Part shown: positions 11,838 through 23,362 of the stretch, one piece after another
Numbering within the stretch: position 1 is the stretch's first letter
Layout: every line of letters starts with the position of its first letter
NCBI RefSeq assembly: GCF_963924675.1
Contig: NC_089220.1
Span: 167,510,761-167,574,760 of the forward strand
DNA: 64,000 nucleotides
Origin: Phocoena phocoena
Taxonomy: Eukaryota; Chordata; Mammalia; Artiodactyla; Phocoenidae
Direction: 5' to 3'
Notes under the pieces: generated by a model
What the model saw: only the letters and a program-made list of their open reading frames with translations
Databases searched by the model: none
What the model was told of the DNA's origin: nothing
Translations under genes and position numbers: made by a program

Positions 11838-12010
11838 AAACTGAAAGTGAAATAAAGACATTTTAGACAAAGAAGAGCTGAAAGAATTTTTCATTAGTAA
11901 GTTGCATTAGAAGTAAAAATAAAGAGATTTATTCATGCAGTGAGAAAAATAATCTTAGGTGGAAAAATAGAAATAGAATGTGGAAAAAAGGATTACCAGA
12001 AAAGAGATGT

Positions 12011-12565
12011 GGATAAATGTAACGCATAATCACTATAGAAATCAATAATTGCTATGTAAAGCTGTTTAAACCATCAGGTTCTGGGTCCAAAAGCCCACGA
12101 CATTCAGTTGGCTTTCTTTATAGCCTTTAATGCCATGATGGAAGTTGGTTTGGGACTAAACCATAGGAGCACAATATAGATCCCTGGGTTTCGATGCTCA
12201 CAGAGAACTAGACTATATCAGTATTAACTCAACAAGAGGCAGGTAGGAATGGCCCTCCACTAGCCATGGAAAATTCGAAGTCTCCTGCAAAGGGAGACAT
12301 GTTTGTACTGTACTGCGCCCTCCTTTTTTAAAACTCATTTTCTAGTGATCAGTCACCTGCCAATTTGGAGATGCTTCATGCACCAAGAGCTGAGAGAGAA
12401 ATTTTCCTATACGTGCAGTTGCTGCTTTTGTAATCTAAAACCCAACAGGTTACCAATCCTGCTCATAAATTGCTTGTAGACATAGAAGCCATAGTTATTT
12501 TTTTTCTAAAAACAAAGATGTTATTCATGAGAGGTGAACGTATAGTTGCGAAGGGAGTACATTCT
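12011..12565. other. No recognised feature
   Basis: Spacer after the L1 nest. Nothing supported. Confidence 0.45.
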
Positions 12566-12567
12566 AG

Positions 12568-12800
12568 ATTTAGATGGCCTGGTCTAATCTCCAGGTTCTA
12601 CTCCTAGATGGCATCTTTGACCTTGGACAAATTCTATGACCTCACTGTACCTCAACTGTAGGTAAGGAGTCATAACAGATTTTGCCTTATAGGATTGTTA
12701 TGAAAATTGAATAGGATAATGCACTGAAGTGCTTACTTACCACACTGCTTGGCCTATAGCAAGCATTTAATTATGGTTAATACTGTTTATTATTTTCAAA
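12568..12800 (+). repeat. MIR SINE
   Basis: CTTTGACCTTGGACAAATTC, then CCTCACTGTACCTCAACTGT and AGGATTGTTATGAAAATTGA, ending in AGCAAGCATTTAATTATGG. This is a full sense-strand MIR layout. Confidence 0.85.
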
Positions 12801-13735
12801 GACACTTCTCTAGATTTTATTTATAAATACAATTCCTAGGCAAAATTATTTTTAAAAAATTTTAAGTGTGCATGTCTGTAGCATTGTTTTATTATAGAAT
12901 TTCAGGATTCAAGGATGTCTTATTCATTTGGTTTATCTTAAAAGATTCTTCTAGAATTAGAATTCTTCTAGAAGTAGAGTTGCTCAAACCTGGGCATTCT
13001 GAGGGCAGTTTATTTTAACGGGGCTGAGGTGAAGGTCTGGTTCCACTAGCCTTACAAATTTCAGGCTCAAACTATTTTGCCCCTGATAATGAAACAGAAC
13101 TTTGGGAGATCTATTAATTAACCATCCATCTGCACCATAGGGAAAATTCAGAACTGTCTGAGGAGGTTGTTGGTCCAGATATTGGGTTCTCCCTCAGCTC
13201 ACCTCAGAACAGTAGTCTGGACTCTGGTCAAGCAAGAGCCTTGCTGGATCCCTGGTTTCCATATTGGGATATTAACCAACCCATGGTTAAGAGTGGTTAA
13301 GGAAGGTGGGTTTGCTGCCCCGGGCAGCAAAGAATAGCTCTTTTCCAGAAGCTTCCTAGAGAACCCAATCCAGTGTTCACTGCCCGTCAATCGATTAAAC
13401 ACAGTCTTCGAGGTGGAATGCTTTAATACATCCCTGAAACAAGAGCTTTGCAGAGAGGTCGATTCCTAAGCCACAATAATTTGACCCCTCCCGAGTTTCT
13501 TTAAACAAACTGCGATGGTTGTGATGTCATTAGCCTTTATAAGAAAAGGCCTCAAATGCACTGTAAAGTTGCTGTAACATGTTCTCCATTGTGCTTTTGA
13601 TGAGGAATCCTGGAGAAATTCCTATCTGACCCTAGAATCAAAAATAGTCGTAATTTTCCTGAGCTGTTGTGTTTGTTCTTATCTCATAGACACGATGAAT
13701 CAGATCTGTCCTGTTTTCCTTTTTCACCCTGACTA
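12801..13735. other. No recognised gene or repeat
   Basis: Unique-looking sequence. A 67-codon - strand open frame (13199-13402) shows no domain. Confidence 0.45.
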
Positions 13736-14105
13736 CTTTCAGCTGCATACCAACAGCCAGCTCATCTCCTTCTACAGGAAGTCTAGACTCTCCAGCTCTC
13801 TCGTGCATGGAGTCATGAGACTAGTTCTGGCCCATGAGAGTGAGTCGAAGCAACATGACCAAAGCATTTAACTGCTAGTGCAAGATCCTTCAAAGCTCTT
13901 TTTCCCTTTGCACAGTGACCGGCAGCATGACAGACAGTGACTGCTCAGTGGCAAAGAAACTAAAGGGGGGGTGTGGGGAGCAGGTCTCCAGGTCACCTGC
14001 AGTAGACCTGTAACCTGAAAGAGAAATTACAGCATAGTGGCTACAAGCTCCTGAGATTTCGATGTTGTTTTTACCATAGTAAAACACAGTCTATCCTGAT
14101 TAATA
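13736..14105. repeat. Possible ancient repeat, unclassified
   Basis: ATGAGACTAGTTCTGGCCCA, with TTTAACTGCTAGTGCAAGAT and a CTATCCTGATTAATATAAAT end, resembles an old mammalian interspersed repeat seen in many genomes. I cannot name the family. The poly-G run at 13964-13970 is local. Confidence 0.35.
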
Positions 14106-14323
14106 TAAATATGTACAGCTATCTACACAGCCCATCAATGAATGGATGGTCAGTTGTTATTTTATGTATTTTAATCTAATATCTTTATCATTTTGCCTCA
14201 AACTTGTTTTTCTTTTATTTTTCAACACAGTTTAATGTATCCAATCTTGTCACAGTTTATGCATCCTTTTAAGCCATTTTGAGAATAGGTGGTGAATAAA
14301 TAAAGCGAAATAATGGATTTGCA
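14106..14323. other. No recognised feature
   Basis: AT-rich spacer. It contains one octamer-like ATTTGCAT (14317-14324), which is expected by chance at this length. Confidence 0.45.
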
Positions 14324-14375
14324 TGAGAAACACATAAGCATGAGTTGGCTGAGAAACATATCAGTATGAGTTGGC
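14324..14375 (+). repeat. Two-copy 26-bp tandem repeat
   Basis: TGAGAAACACATAAGCATGA plus GTTGGC is followed directly by a slightly diverged second copy starting at 14350. Confidence 0.9.
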
Positions 14376-14483
14376 TATACAGGATAAACTGAGAATTTTT
14401 AAACACGGGCTGCTCTGGAAATTCTCTTCTTCCAAGAGAAAATACTTACATAAGCACAGGACTAGCAGCTGTATTTCCAGAGG

Positions 14484-14504
14484 GAGACACTAGAGGGCGT
14501 GTGG
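14484..14504 (+). promoter_or_regulatory. CTCF-like motif
   Basis: GAGACACTAGAGGGCGTGTG matches the core of the vertebrate CTCF consensus (CCACTAGAGGGC type) apart from an A for the first C. It lies in otherwise repeat-free DNA. Occupancy cannot be judged from sequence. Confidence 0.45.
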
Positions 14505-15434
14505 CGTTGGAGCACAGCATGACACCGTTGGCCGGTACGGGTGCGCTAAGAAGGGATATTGTCCAAGGATTTGGGTAGGACTTTTTGTCTATTTTTCCAT
14601 ATTTTAAATTTCAGAAATCTGTATTAATTGACCTTATTTCATGCAAACTTATGCACCGTGTAAGTTCTTTTTATGCAAAGTCGGTTCCAGGCAGAATGAT
14701 AAAACGAATTGAAGCTTGCCTGTCTGTAATATTATTTTACTATAAAATTCAGACTTGCAGGGCATGGTAAATGGGGTTTATGGAGTCTCTGTTCACACAG
14801 GAATTTTCTTGCAATGCAGAATTTTTTTTTTTACCTCTTCCCTCAAAATTAACAAGTCTGGCTTCCACCTCCTGGGAGAGGCCTGGTAAGTGGAGGGTTT
14901 GTTATCCTGCCAATTTAATTTGAGATAAAGTGTTGATGGCTGACAATACCTTATTACTAACCATACCTTTCTGTCCAGATACAATTATGCTTTTATTTTA
15001 AAAAAGTATTTGTTTAATCAAAAGGGGACTACAGAGGTAAGTGTGGAAGTTGCTTTAGGGTAGAGGGCCTTCCAAGCTTGAGTACCATTTGAATTTCCCA
15101 TATGTACCCATGAGCCTAAATTCATAGCAATTCATCCATCACCCAAGACGACAGTTCTGCTCTCGGTGGAATTACTACTCATATTAGCAAGTTGAATACG
15201 GTTAAATATTTTATAGAAGAATTTTGTTATTCAGATCCCCAGTTTGAAGATAATGCATTTGGAGTTTTGACATGTTACACACTATTTCTGTGGTTGTTTA
15301 AATCTTGGTAATAGTGACGGGAATTGGATACAGGGTTGAAATGCATTTCATAATCTCCAAACATTCTTCAGTCAGCAGCTTCAACCTTCTCTCTTTCGGG
15401 AAAAGTTTAGGATAAATGAAAGAATACAGATTTT
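14505..15434. other. No recognised gene or repeat
   Basis: Spacer. Open frames here (14585-14770 on +, 14793-14984 on -) are short and featureless. Confidence 0.45.
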
Positions 15435-15595
15435 GGAAGTTAAATAAATCTAGATTTAGACTCAGGCATTATCCTGAGTTTTCAATTCCACAACTGTAAA
15501 ATAAGGATGTAAATTAATATACATCTTAAGGATTTGGGGGAAGCTTTACGTCATATGAAGAGTACCTGGAATATCTTAAGATAATGTTAACTTGA
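15435..15595 (+). repeat. Diverged MIR fragment
   Basis: CCACAACTGTAAAATAAGGA, later AAGAGTACCTGGAATATCTT. The order matches the sense MIR 3' half, strongly diverged. Confidence 0.5.
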
Positions 15596-18500
15596 TCTTT
15601 TTCGTCAAATCTTTTGTCAGATGTAATAATTATGAACAAAATTAATTTATTTAAATTGCGTTTCTAATATATAGAATTGAAATGGCATCTCTTGTTAATA
15701 CTGGTCAAGTGAAGCAGCTGACGGACAGTACTGATAGTGAAATGACCAAGGTTGGCAGAGCAGATTTGGGTTTGGTTTTAGCAAACCAGTGAGCCATCAA
15801 CATTGTGACATCTGTCCACCATGTAAGTTCCAAGGATTTTGGTCCTCAGTGGGACACTTTGGTTGGCAGCCTCCAGCCTCTCACGTAAACCTTCATCCCT
15901 ATCTCAGTTTTCTTATTACCCACATGATTCCACATAAAAAGGAAATGAAAATCTAGACTGGAAAAGACAATATAGTTAAGATCCTTGTGTAGCTTGGACA
16001 TGATCTAAAGTTCTTTTTTTTAATTAGTCTTTTCAACAGAATAACAAACTAAAGAAATATTTAGTTCTAAGGACAATTCTCAGGTCATATATTACTTTAG
16101 TTTCTGCCGGAATAATTATATACCTGATGACATTCAATTATTATAAGCTGTCATTTTCAAAATAACTAAGAGTAACACATTTTTTAATCAATTACAATAT
16201 GTTCCCAGAATCAATTAAAAAGCAATATATATAGGAAGAAAAGTTTCTATTGTAAGTGTCTGTTAGAATGTGCCTTGTAGGAAAAGTTATTATTCTAGAA
16301 AATGATTACTGAACATCAGCAATTCTGATAACAATCTAGACCACTCTTATCTGCAGAGTGAATAAAAGGGAAATAAATAATTCCATGAAATCCCTGATTA
16401 TCTACACCTAATTTCTATTGAGTCATGGGTGGTCCTTGACACTCTTTGCTACAGATCTTTCATGTTTTCATTCATTTCCTGGAGTCTGCACTGATTGGAT
16501 TAGGTGATACATTCTCTCTGTAGTTTCTGTCCTGTGTATCAAAATCATCCCGAGGGAAGAAGAATCAGTTTCATCACCCCTTCTTTAGAGGGACAAGCAA
16601 CTCTGGTCAAAGTATTAATTTCCATGACCATCTTATTATAACATCCTGTTTGAACAAGGCATAGTGGTCAAAACTGATTAAAATACAATTAATTAAACCT
16701 CTCTTGGGTTTCACTGTAAAATATAATTTTGTGCATTTCAAATTTAGTTAATTAAGTTTTTATAGCTAAATTTTCTGAGCTTTTTTTTTTTTTGCTAACT
16801 TGTATCATTTTGAATCATGCATATATTATTAAAGTTTAAGAAAGCTATTTCAGAGGGGAATCCATTCTATTTTTCTAGTTTGCCAATCTTCTCAATTTCA
16901 CTGAGGAACCAGAAGACTAAATGAATCACCTCTACCCTAAGGACAAACTTCTTGGACCTTGTTCTGAGTTGTCTCTGCATTCTCTTTCTCCTTCCCACCT
17001 CCTCTCGCCCACACCTCCTGGATATTTTGTTCCTTTGTCCTTTTAACCCTGGAAGACTAGCAGAAATTGCATGAAAACCTTAGTTATTTTGAGCAAAGGA
17101 AATAAATAAGCTGTAGCATACAAAGAACAAGAAGGGGAACCCTGGAGAAAGGGATGCAGTTGTAATGATGAGAGAACAGGACAGAAGAGCAGCGCAGACC
17201 AGAAGTAGGACCAGGTCAGCAATCAAGTAGAAATAAGTGCACTGGGGATATAGAAGGTGAAAAGCAAGCTTCAGTTAGGACTGAAAGGACGTTCACCAGG
17301 CACAGAACTGAGAACAGGACACAGTGTGGTTAAGACTGGGGGTGAACAAAAGGAAAGAGTTGCTGCTGCCCAGGTCGGTATTCTTGGGGTAGCAGTTGGT
17401 TTTGTTGTCATGAAAGACAAGAATAAGATCAGTAATGCTGATGAGACTGGTTCTGAAATACTTGGAATCCCTCAAGATGCTAAGGTTCACAGGGCTATAG
17501 GTGGCCCCTCATTTAGTCTTCTCACTATCAAAGTTCATTTGGATATATTTTAGAGGGTGGAATCAGGGCTCTTTGAACAAGGAATTTACTATTATGCCTT
17601 CGAGGAAGAGATCACAGGATGGAGAGTGTCAAGTGCTAATTGATGTGACTCAAGGATTGGCTGGAATGATGGGTATATAGACCCACAAAAGTGAAAACAC
17701 TAAAGTGAAGCAGAGGAGAAAGTTGTAGAGAGGTCAGTGGAGGGAGAAAATCCCCACTGATGGCATCTATATCTTTTTTCCCCATAAAACTGAAAGCAAG
17801 GTCATCTATAAGAATAAGGGGAATACAGGGAGAGGGAAGAGGGAAGAGGGGGCTTAAGTAGACTAATGATAATTTATAATCATTAATACTGTTCATCAAT
17901 TAAAACAGAAATATATTTTAAATTTTAGTCTAAATATAAAACCTTTAATTTATACTGGCCCTATGGATCACTAGCATCGAGACAGAAGAAAAAAAACATT
18001 CTCTCTCTATCCAGCAATTTAACTAGGCTGAGACACTCCAGGGACTATAATGACAGTATAGGTTTAGAAGAGAGAAGATCACTAAGCCTACATAAGTATT
18101 AGGCTTAACCCCCCCATTTTCCACAATCACTCCTAAATAATTGTGAGTTGTATTAGGAAATAAAACCAATAAACAAATAATTAGCAAAAAAAAAAGAAGA
18201 GAGAAGAAGAAAAACAAGCACTGACACGTTTTCAGGAAAGACGAATGGAGTTCAAATTACAACCGAATGAATCTATTGCAGTATTTTTTGTTTGTTTGTT
18301 TTTTGGATTTTTTTGATTATTTCACTCTGCATAATATATATCTATATCATATAATCTAGTTCATAGAGAAATAAGTAAAACACTATATAAATATTTACCA
18401 AAATCGTACCAGAAAGAAATGTGATACTGAAATGATACATACTTCCAGAAAATGCATATTTGCTACATTTACTTTTCATTTTCCACCAGCAGTGGCAGCA

Positions 18501-18715
18501 CTGAGTTTGAATATACAGTTTCAGCCAATTCACATTCTATTCTCATTTTATATTCCTGGATTACAGAGAGACCATTAAATTTATCTGGTGCATATTGATT
18601 TAAGAAAAAATTACTCACCACTATCACCCTATCCCAAACCCTCAAAACCTCTTCTTCTTTCTCAGTTACCCGGTTTTGCCTTATTTCATTATGATGGAAA
18701 GCATCCCTAGCTTGG
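15596..18715. other. 3.1 kb without recognised gene
   Basis: AT-rich, largely unique-looking sequence. The 98-codon open frame at 17257-17553 has no recognisable domain. No exon with paired good splice sites stood out. A poly-T run lies at 16780-16793. Confidence 0.45.
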
Positions 18716-18717
18716 GA

Positions 18718-18835
18718 TTTTAGTGGATACAGGGTTATCCACTAGGTATATGATCTTGAGTAAGTAGCCCAACCTGCCTGGACCTCGGTCTTCCTATTTA
18801 CAATAATGAAAAAGAAAAGGTACCAGCTCTGGCTT
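18718..18835 (+). repeat. MIR fragment
   Basis: ATGATCTTGAGTAAGTAGCC, then CCTGGACCTCGGTCTTCCTA. Diverged MIR core, sense. Confidence 0.55.
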
Positions 18836-19129
18836 TCTTTCTAGGACATTGAAGAGATACCCTTAGGCCTCTACCTTGCCCACAGACTTTCTTCTGACTC
18901 ACTGTAGAGGTGAGAGTTCCAAGGTTAATCTTTACGGCTAAGAAGGCAGCCTGGAATTCCTGGACATTCCAGAATAAAGTGTCCAGAGTAAATGTCTCTC
19001 AGGTTAGGTCCTGAGAGATGAGACTTGCTGTCTGGGTAGACCTTTGGGAGATTCAGAGTCATGTGATGGAAATATTAAAGTGAATGTGACCTTATTCTGT
19101 AGTCACAGGCCTGGGATGTCTGGGCCATT

Positions 19130-19295
19130 AGATGGCTTAGCTCATTTAATCTTCATAACAGACCAGTGAGGGAGGAATTATCATCCTCAAACTACGGACG
19201 AGGAAGCTGGGATATGGCAAGTCAAGTGTCTAATTCAAGATCATCCAGTTGAAAGTGCAGAGCTGAGATTCCAATCAGCAATCGCTCAGCATGCT
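19130..19295 (-). repeat. MIR SINE
   Basis: CTCATTTAATCTTCATAACA, then GAGGAAGCTGGGATATGGCA and AGAGCTGAGATTCCAATCAG. Antisense MIR. Confidence 0.85.
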
Positions 19296-19394
19296 GTTAA
19301 AATAGAAAGTTCACACTTGGTATTGCTTTGGCTTGTTATTAACACTTAGGGCATGACTCTACATCACATAATTGTGTAGATGTTTGCTTCCTGC

Positions 19395-19500
19395 CCTAAA
19401 CTGTAAATTCTTCAGGGATGGAGCTATGTTGTATTGACCACTAGCTCTCCAACACCAAGGAGAATTTTTCTAATTATGTATTTGTTGAATGACTTGCTAC
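19395..19500 (+). repeat. L2 LINE 3' end
   Basis: CTGTAAATTCTTCAGGGATG, then ATTTGTTGAATGACTTGCT. Conserved L2 tail. Confidence 0.7.
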
Positions 19501-19584
19501 ATGTATGAGGAAAGGCATCAGTGAATTAATGTGTAAGTGTGCCTCTCGTATCCCTTGCCGTGTGTACAATTCTGAAGAGTGTGG

Positions 19585-19979
19585 AGAGTAGCTCTTTTTC
19601 GGTTGTTGTTAAATTTATTTATTTGTTTATTTATTTATATTTGGCTGCGTTGGGTCTTCGTTGCTGCGCACGGGCTTTCTCTAGTTGCAGCGAGCAGGGG
19701 CTACTCTTCATTCCGGTGCGCAGGCTTCTCATTGCCGTGGTTTCTCTTGTTGCAGAGCACGGGCTCTAGGAGTGCAAGCTTCAGTAGTTGTGGCACGAGG
19801 GCTCAGTAGTTGTGGCTCGGTGCTCTACAGCGCAGGCTCAGTAGTTGTGGCGCATGGGCTTAGTTGCTCCTCGGCGTGTGGGATCTTCCCAGACCAGGGC
19901 TCGAACCCGTGTCCCCTGCCTTGGCAGGCAGATTCTTAACCACCGCACCACCAGGGAAGTCCCAAGAGTATCTCTTTTT
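19585..19979 (-). mobile_element. CHR-type SINE, long form, with TSD
   Basis: The body is about 19600-19964, reverse strand. Flanking repeats are AGAGTAGCTCTTTTT (19585-19599) and AGAGTATCTCTTTTT (19965-19979), with one mismatch. The tail is ATTT/TTTG-rich. The overlapping open frames of 76-84 codons are SINE artefacts. Confidence 0.96.
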
Positions 19980-21105
19980 AATTCCTCATAGCATCCAATA
20001 GAGAGCTCAGTAAATCATGCTCAATGAAATAATTAAAACTTTTTTATCTTAAGTATCTAATTTCACTGACTATTGAGTTGTTTTCTTACAAGTGCACATT
20101 AAACCATATTAGTTGATGTTGATACACTGCAAACCAAAACAGTATTAAAGAAGACTCCGGAAGAGAAGCCCAGAACTGCAGAGATAAGCCATTGATAAAA
20201 TATCCCTGCCTAGATGGTCTTGCTGCTTCTATGGAAGTTTTTTTTTACTTCAAATAGCACAGTACCTGGACACTCACCTGGGATAAGAGATGTTATTCTA
20301 ATTGATTGCATACAACGTAGTTTTGATACTAGTTTATTTCATGGAGTATGTATTTTGTTTGTTTAATTTGGGGGGAAGAGAATCACTTTATTTCTTATTA
20401 ATTCACAATTCACATCAAAGCAGCTCATGTAAGGAGGCCACGCAAACATTTGCCCAGCCCCAAACACCACATCATCTCAATTCACTCCTCTACCATAAGG
20501 GCATTCTCTGTCATTGCGATTCTGCAGCGAAGTTACTAAGGGTGGAGAAGAAGCTTACCTAGTGGCTTTAAACTGTATCCTTTCATGATCAATTATAGCT
20601 TTATGCTATTTTAACTTGGTGGTGAAAGCCCATTTGCCAGCTCTTCAATTTAAACTTCTTGATTAGATTAATCCACTTGCAAACTTGCCCTGATTCAGCA
20701 CCTCATTGAAATCCACCTAAAGCTCTGGGTAAGGAGGAGGGGTGGTCTCAAATCTAAATTTAGAATATTATTGCTGAGGATATTCTATAAGGCAAGAATG
20801 TTTGCACACTTACTTCCCTCTGAAAGGGTAGCTTGTTCTCTGAGCAAGAGGAGATGCGTCACACCCATACATCAGTATCCTTCTGAGGTCCTGCCTGTAC
20901 CTCAAGCTGAGCACCCACCCTGATGCTTTAGTCTGTAGACAAATGGCTCTGCTGTCTGCAGTTTTGTAGAAGGAGGGAAGATTCCTCTGTCTTAGAGCTC
21001 AAGATGCAATCCTCCAATAATTACCCTGAAGACTGCCCTAAAGCCCTTCACTGCTCTTTGGCTTTTTGCCTCTAGGGTTGGAGTTCCTCTGGGTCTAACC
21101 CACCC
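19980..21105. other. No recognised gene or repeat
   Basis: 1.1 kb of unique-looking sequence. The open frame at 20302-20562 has no domain. Confidence 0.45.
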
Positions 21106-21338
21106 GGCCAGCATCTTTTTTTTTTTTTTTTGTGATATGTGGGCCTCTCACTGTTGTGGCCTCTCCAGTTGCGGAGCACAGGCTCCGGACGCACAGGCTC
21201 AGCGGCCATGGCTCACGGGCCCAGCCGCTCCGCGGCATGTGGGATCCTCCCGGATCGGGGCACGAACTCGCGTCCCCTGCATCGGCAGGTGGACTCTCAA
21301 CCGCTGCGTCACCAGGGAAGCCCCTGGCCAGCATCTTT
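21106..21338 (-). mobile_element. CHR-type SINE, short form, perfect TSD
   Basis: The body is 21119-21325, reverse strand, with a poly-T (poly-A) tail. Exact 13-bp repeats GGCCAGCATCTTT lie at 21106-21118 and 21326-21338. The near-pure tail and exact TSD suggest a relatively young insertion. Confidence 0.97.
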
Positions 21339-21839
21339 GATGTGCTAAGATTTCCTCCAATTACACTGTCCCATAGACCAGATCCTGACTGCTATATAGC
21401 CAAGATTCTTCAAATTTTCTCTCTCATTGACTAGACTCTTCTTGTTTTCCCATGCTAGTATGGATTTTTTTTCTTTTTAACGTAATGTTTTCATAGGATA
21501 ATGGTTGGGACTGAGGGACTGCATATGTCCTCAGCCTGCCATTTTGAGCCACTATCATTTCTCTCTGTGTCCCCTTTCATACTCTGTGTACCTGCCACAC
21601 TCATCTAATAACCCTATGGGTACATATTTTTTGTTTTTCTTCCTTCGAGCCTTTCTTATTCTAGTGAGTCTCTTGCTACACATTTCTTTGCTCTCCTTGA
21701 GGACTCTCTGTTCTTTGAACACTTGGTCCTCAAGTCCAAATTCAATATTCTCCCCCAGTGAACTCTTATGGTCTTTAATTTGAACCACTGTTATGACTAA
21801 GTTATAACATAAAGCAGAGTATATTATCTGTGGACTTAT
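21339..21839. other. Mostly unassigned; possible L2 remnants
   Basis: Pyrimidine-rich text (CTCTGTGTCCCCTTTCATAC and nearby) may be an L2 remnant continuing to the tail at 21840-21950. No gene was seen. The open frames at 21505-21860 are mirror images on the two strands. Confidence 0.35.
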
Positions 21840-21950
21840 TACTCCTTCACAACCACACACGCTGCCTTTCTTATCTTTGTATTCCCATTACACATGACAG
21901 TGCCTTCCACATAGTAGGGACAAACACCTGTGACTGAAATTAATTTGAAT
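21840..21950 (+). repeat. L2-like 3' end
   Basis: TTTGTATTCCCATTACACAT, then GTGCCTTCCACATAGTAGGG. L2 tail, diverged. Confidence 0.55.
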
Positions 21951-23097
21951 TTGTGGCCAGTTCCCACCAATAAGGGAAAATTCATCTTTATGCTGTGCTT
22001 GGGATGACAGTTTTAATAACTGGGTTTTTAAAATTACTTTATTTTATAAAGTTTCTTTGAACGTCAAATGGTATTTGTTGAGAAGCACAATAAAATAAAC
22101 TATGCTTGTGGTTAACGTTTGTCCTCAAAATTGAATTGCTGTCTTTCTCACACCCCACATTTTTATATTAAGAACCCCAAGAGAATATTAAAAATATTTC
22201 CAATTTGCTCATCACTTATAGACATTAGCTGATATGATATTTTCTTAAACAATGCTATCTGCTCAGCACACACACCCTTAATCTCTTGCAGAGGGTACCA
22301 CACTGACACGTGTAATCATTTATCACAACACTCCCCTTAATCATTCATGCTGTTCAACCTCATCAGTTGTCCTTCCATCAAAGTGTGTCTCCATGGCAAC
22401 ATAAGCCAGATTTGGCCATTTGGCCTCTGTTTGAAACACAAAGGTCACTTGAGTGTTTATGACATTTGGATTTTGGAATGTATTTCCAAAACTACAAATT
22501 CTGCATGGTTTTGACATTTGGATACACTCTTCATTAATAATATTTTCCCTTGGTGTACACATATGTTTCAATTTGGAATTATATTTGTTTATTGGAAATG
22601 AAAGCAGCCAATGTAACCAATTTTAATGAGATGCATTTTTGTCTCTTCATTACATTTCTTTCCAGAAAACAATACTTTGTGCTGTAAAAGAGTGCTGTGT
22701 AAGAAAACCACTGTAAAATGTAAATCACTGAGATTGCTAAATCTCAAACTAACAAAACTGAAAAATTGGTTATTGATTATTTCGTAATGTTCTCTTTTTC
22801 CTCAAAATATAATTACATCTTGAATTTTTATTGAAACGGGATAATTATTCAAGTTGTCAGCATACTGTTACCTTTTCATATACAGAAAGTATTGGATTTT
22901 AGGATGGAAGGAACAAATGTGTTTTCGTTGAAATATCATTGTTTGCATCTACATTAGAGATTGTCTAAAAATGAAAAGCTTAAGTCCTTAATAAAATGTT
23001 TAAAATTCTTATAGTCTTGTAAAAGGAAAGTTGGATATAATAAAGAGCATGGTTGTTTCTGGATAACAAGACTCAACATCACAGGATCAATATCTAT
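21951..23097. other. No recognised gene or repeat
   Basis: AT-rich spacer of 1.1 kb. Confidence 0.5.
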
Positions 23098-23362
23098 TTA
23101 AAATAATAATAGCTAACACTTACTAAGCAGTTCCTATGTGCCTGATTCTGATCTAAATGATTTAGACATATTAATTTATTTCGTCCTCACAGCCACCCTA
23201 AGGAGTCAATGCTACACTATCCCCTATTTTACCAGTGAGAAACTGATACCCACATAGACTAATAACTTGCCCCAGGTTATACAGCTACTAAGTGGCCTAA
23301 TCAGGATTCAAATCCAGGCAGTCTGGTTCCACAGCCTAAGTCAGACTGCCTTCTGCTTTCTA
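23098..23362 (-). repeat. MIR SINE, near full length
   Basis: AATAATAATAGCTAACACTT, then CCTATTTTACCAGTGAGAAA and AGGATTCAAATCCAGGCAGT. One of the best-preserved MIRs here, antisense. Confidence 0.93.

Larger units (their letters stand above)
10500..12010 (+). mobile_element. Old LINE-1 ORF1 region split by two nested L1 tails
   Basis: An old L1 ORF1 segment occurs in three pieces. The first is about 10500-10752 (GGAGTCCCAGAAAGAGAG through GAGAAAATCTTAAAAGAATC). The second is about 11545-11697 (CTTCAAAGAGCAACAACAG through TTTTATACTCAGCAAAAGTA). The third is about 11824-12010 (AATAAAGACATTTTAGACAA onward). The order is colinear with L1 ORF1. It is broken by the two insertions annotated separately. 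No intact frame remains. Confidence 0.8.

Noticed and set aside
14317..14324. Octamer motif ATTTGCAT
   Set aside because: An 8-mer is expected about twice by chance in 64 kb counting both strands, and no other promoter signals are nearby.
17257..17553. 98-codon + strand frame with Lys/Gly-rich peptide
   Set aside because: No recognised domain. The ATG context and flanks give no support, and a 65-codon frame overlaps on the other strand.
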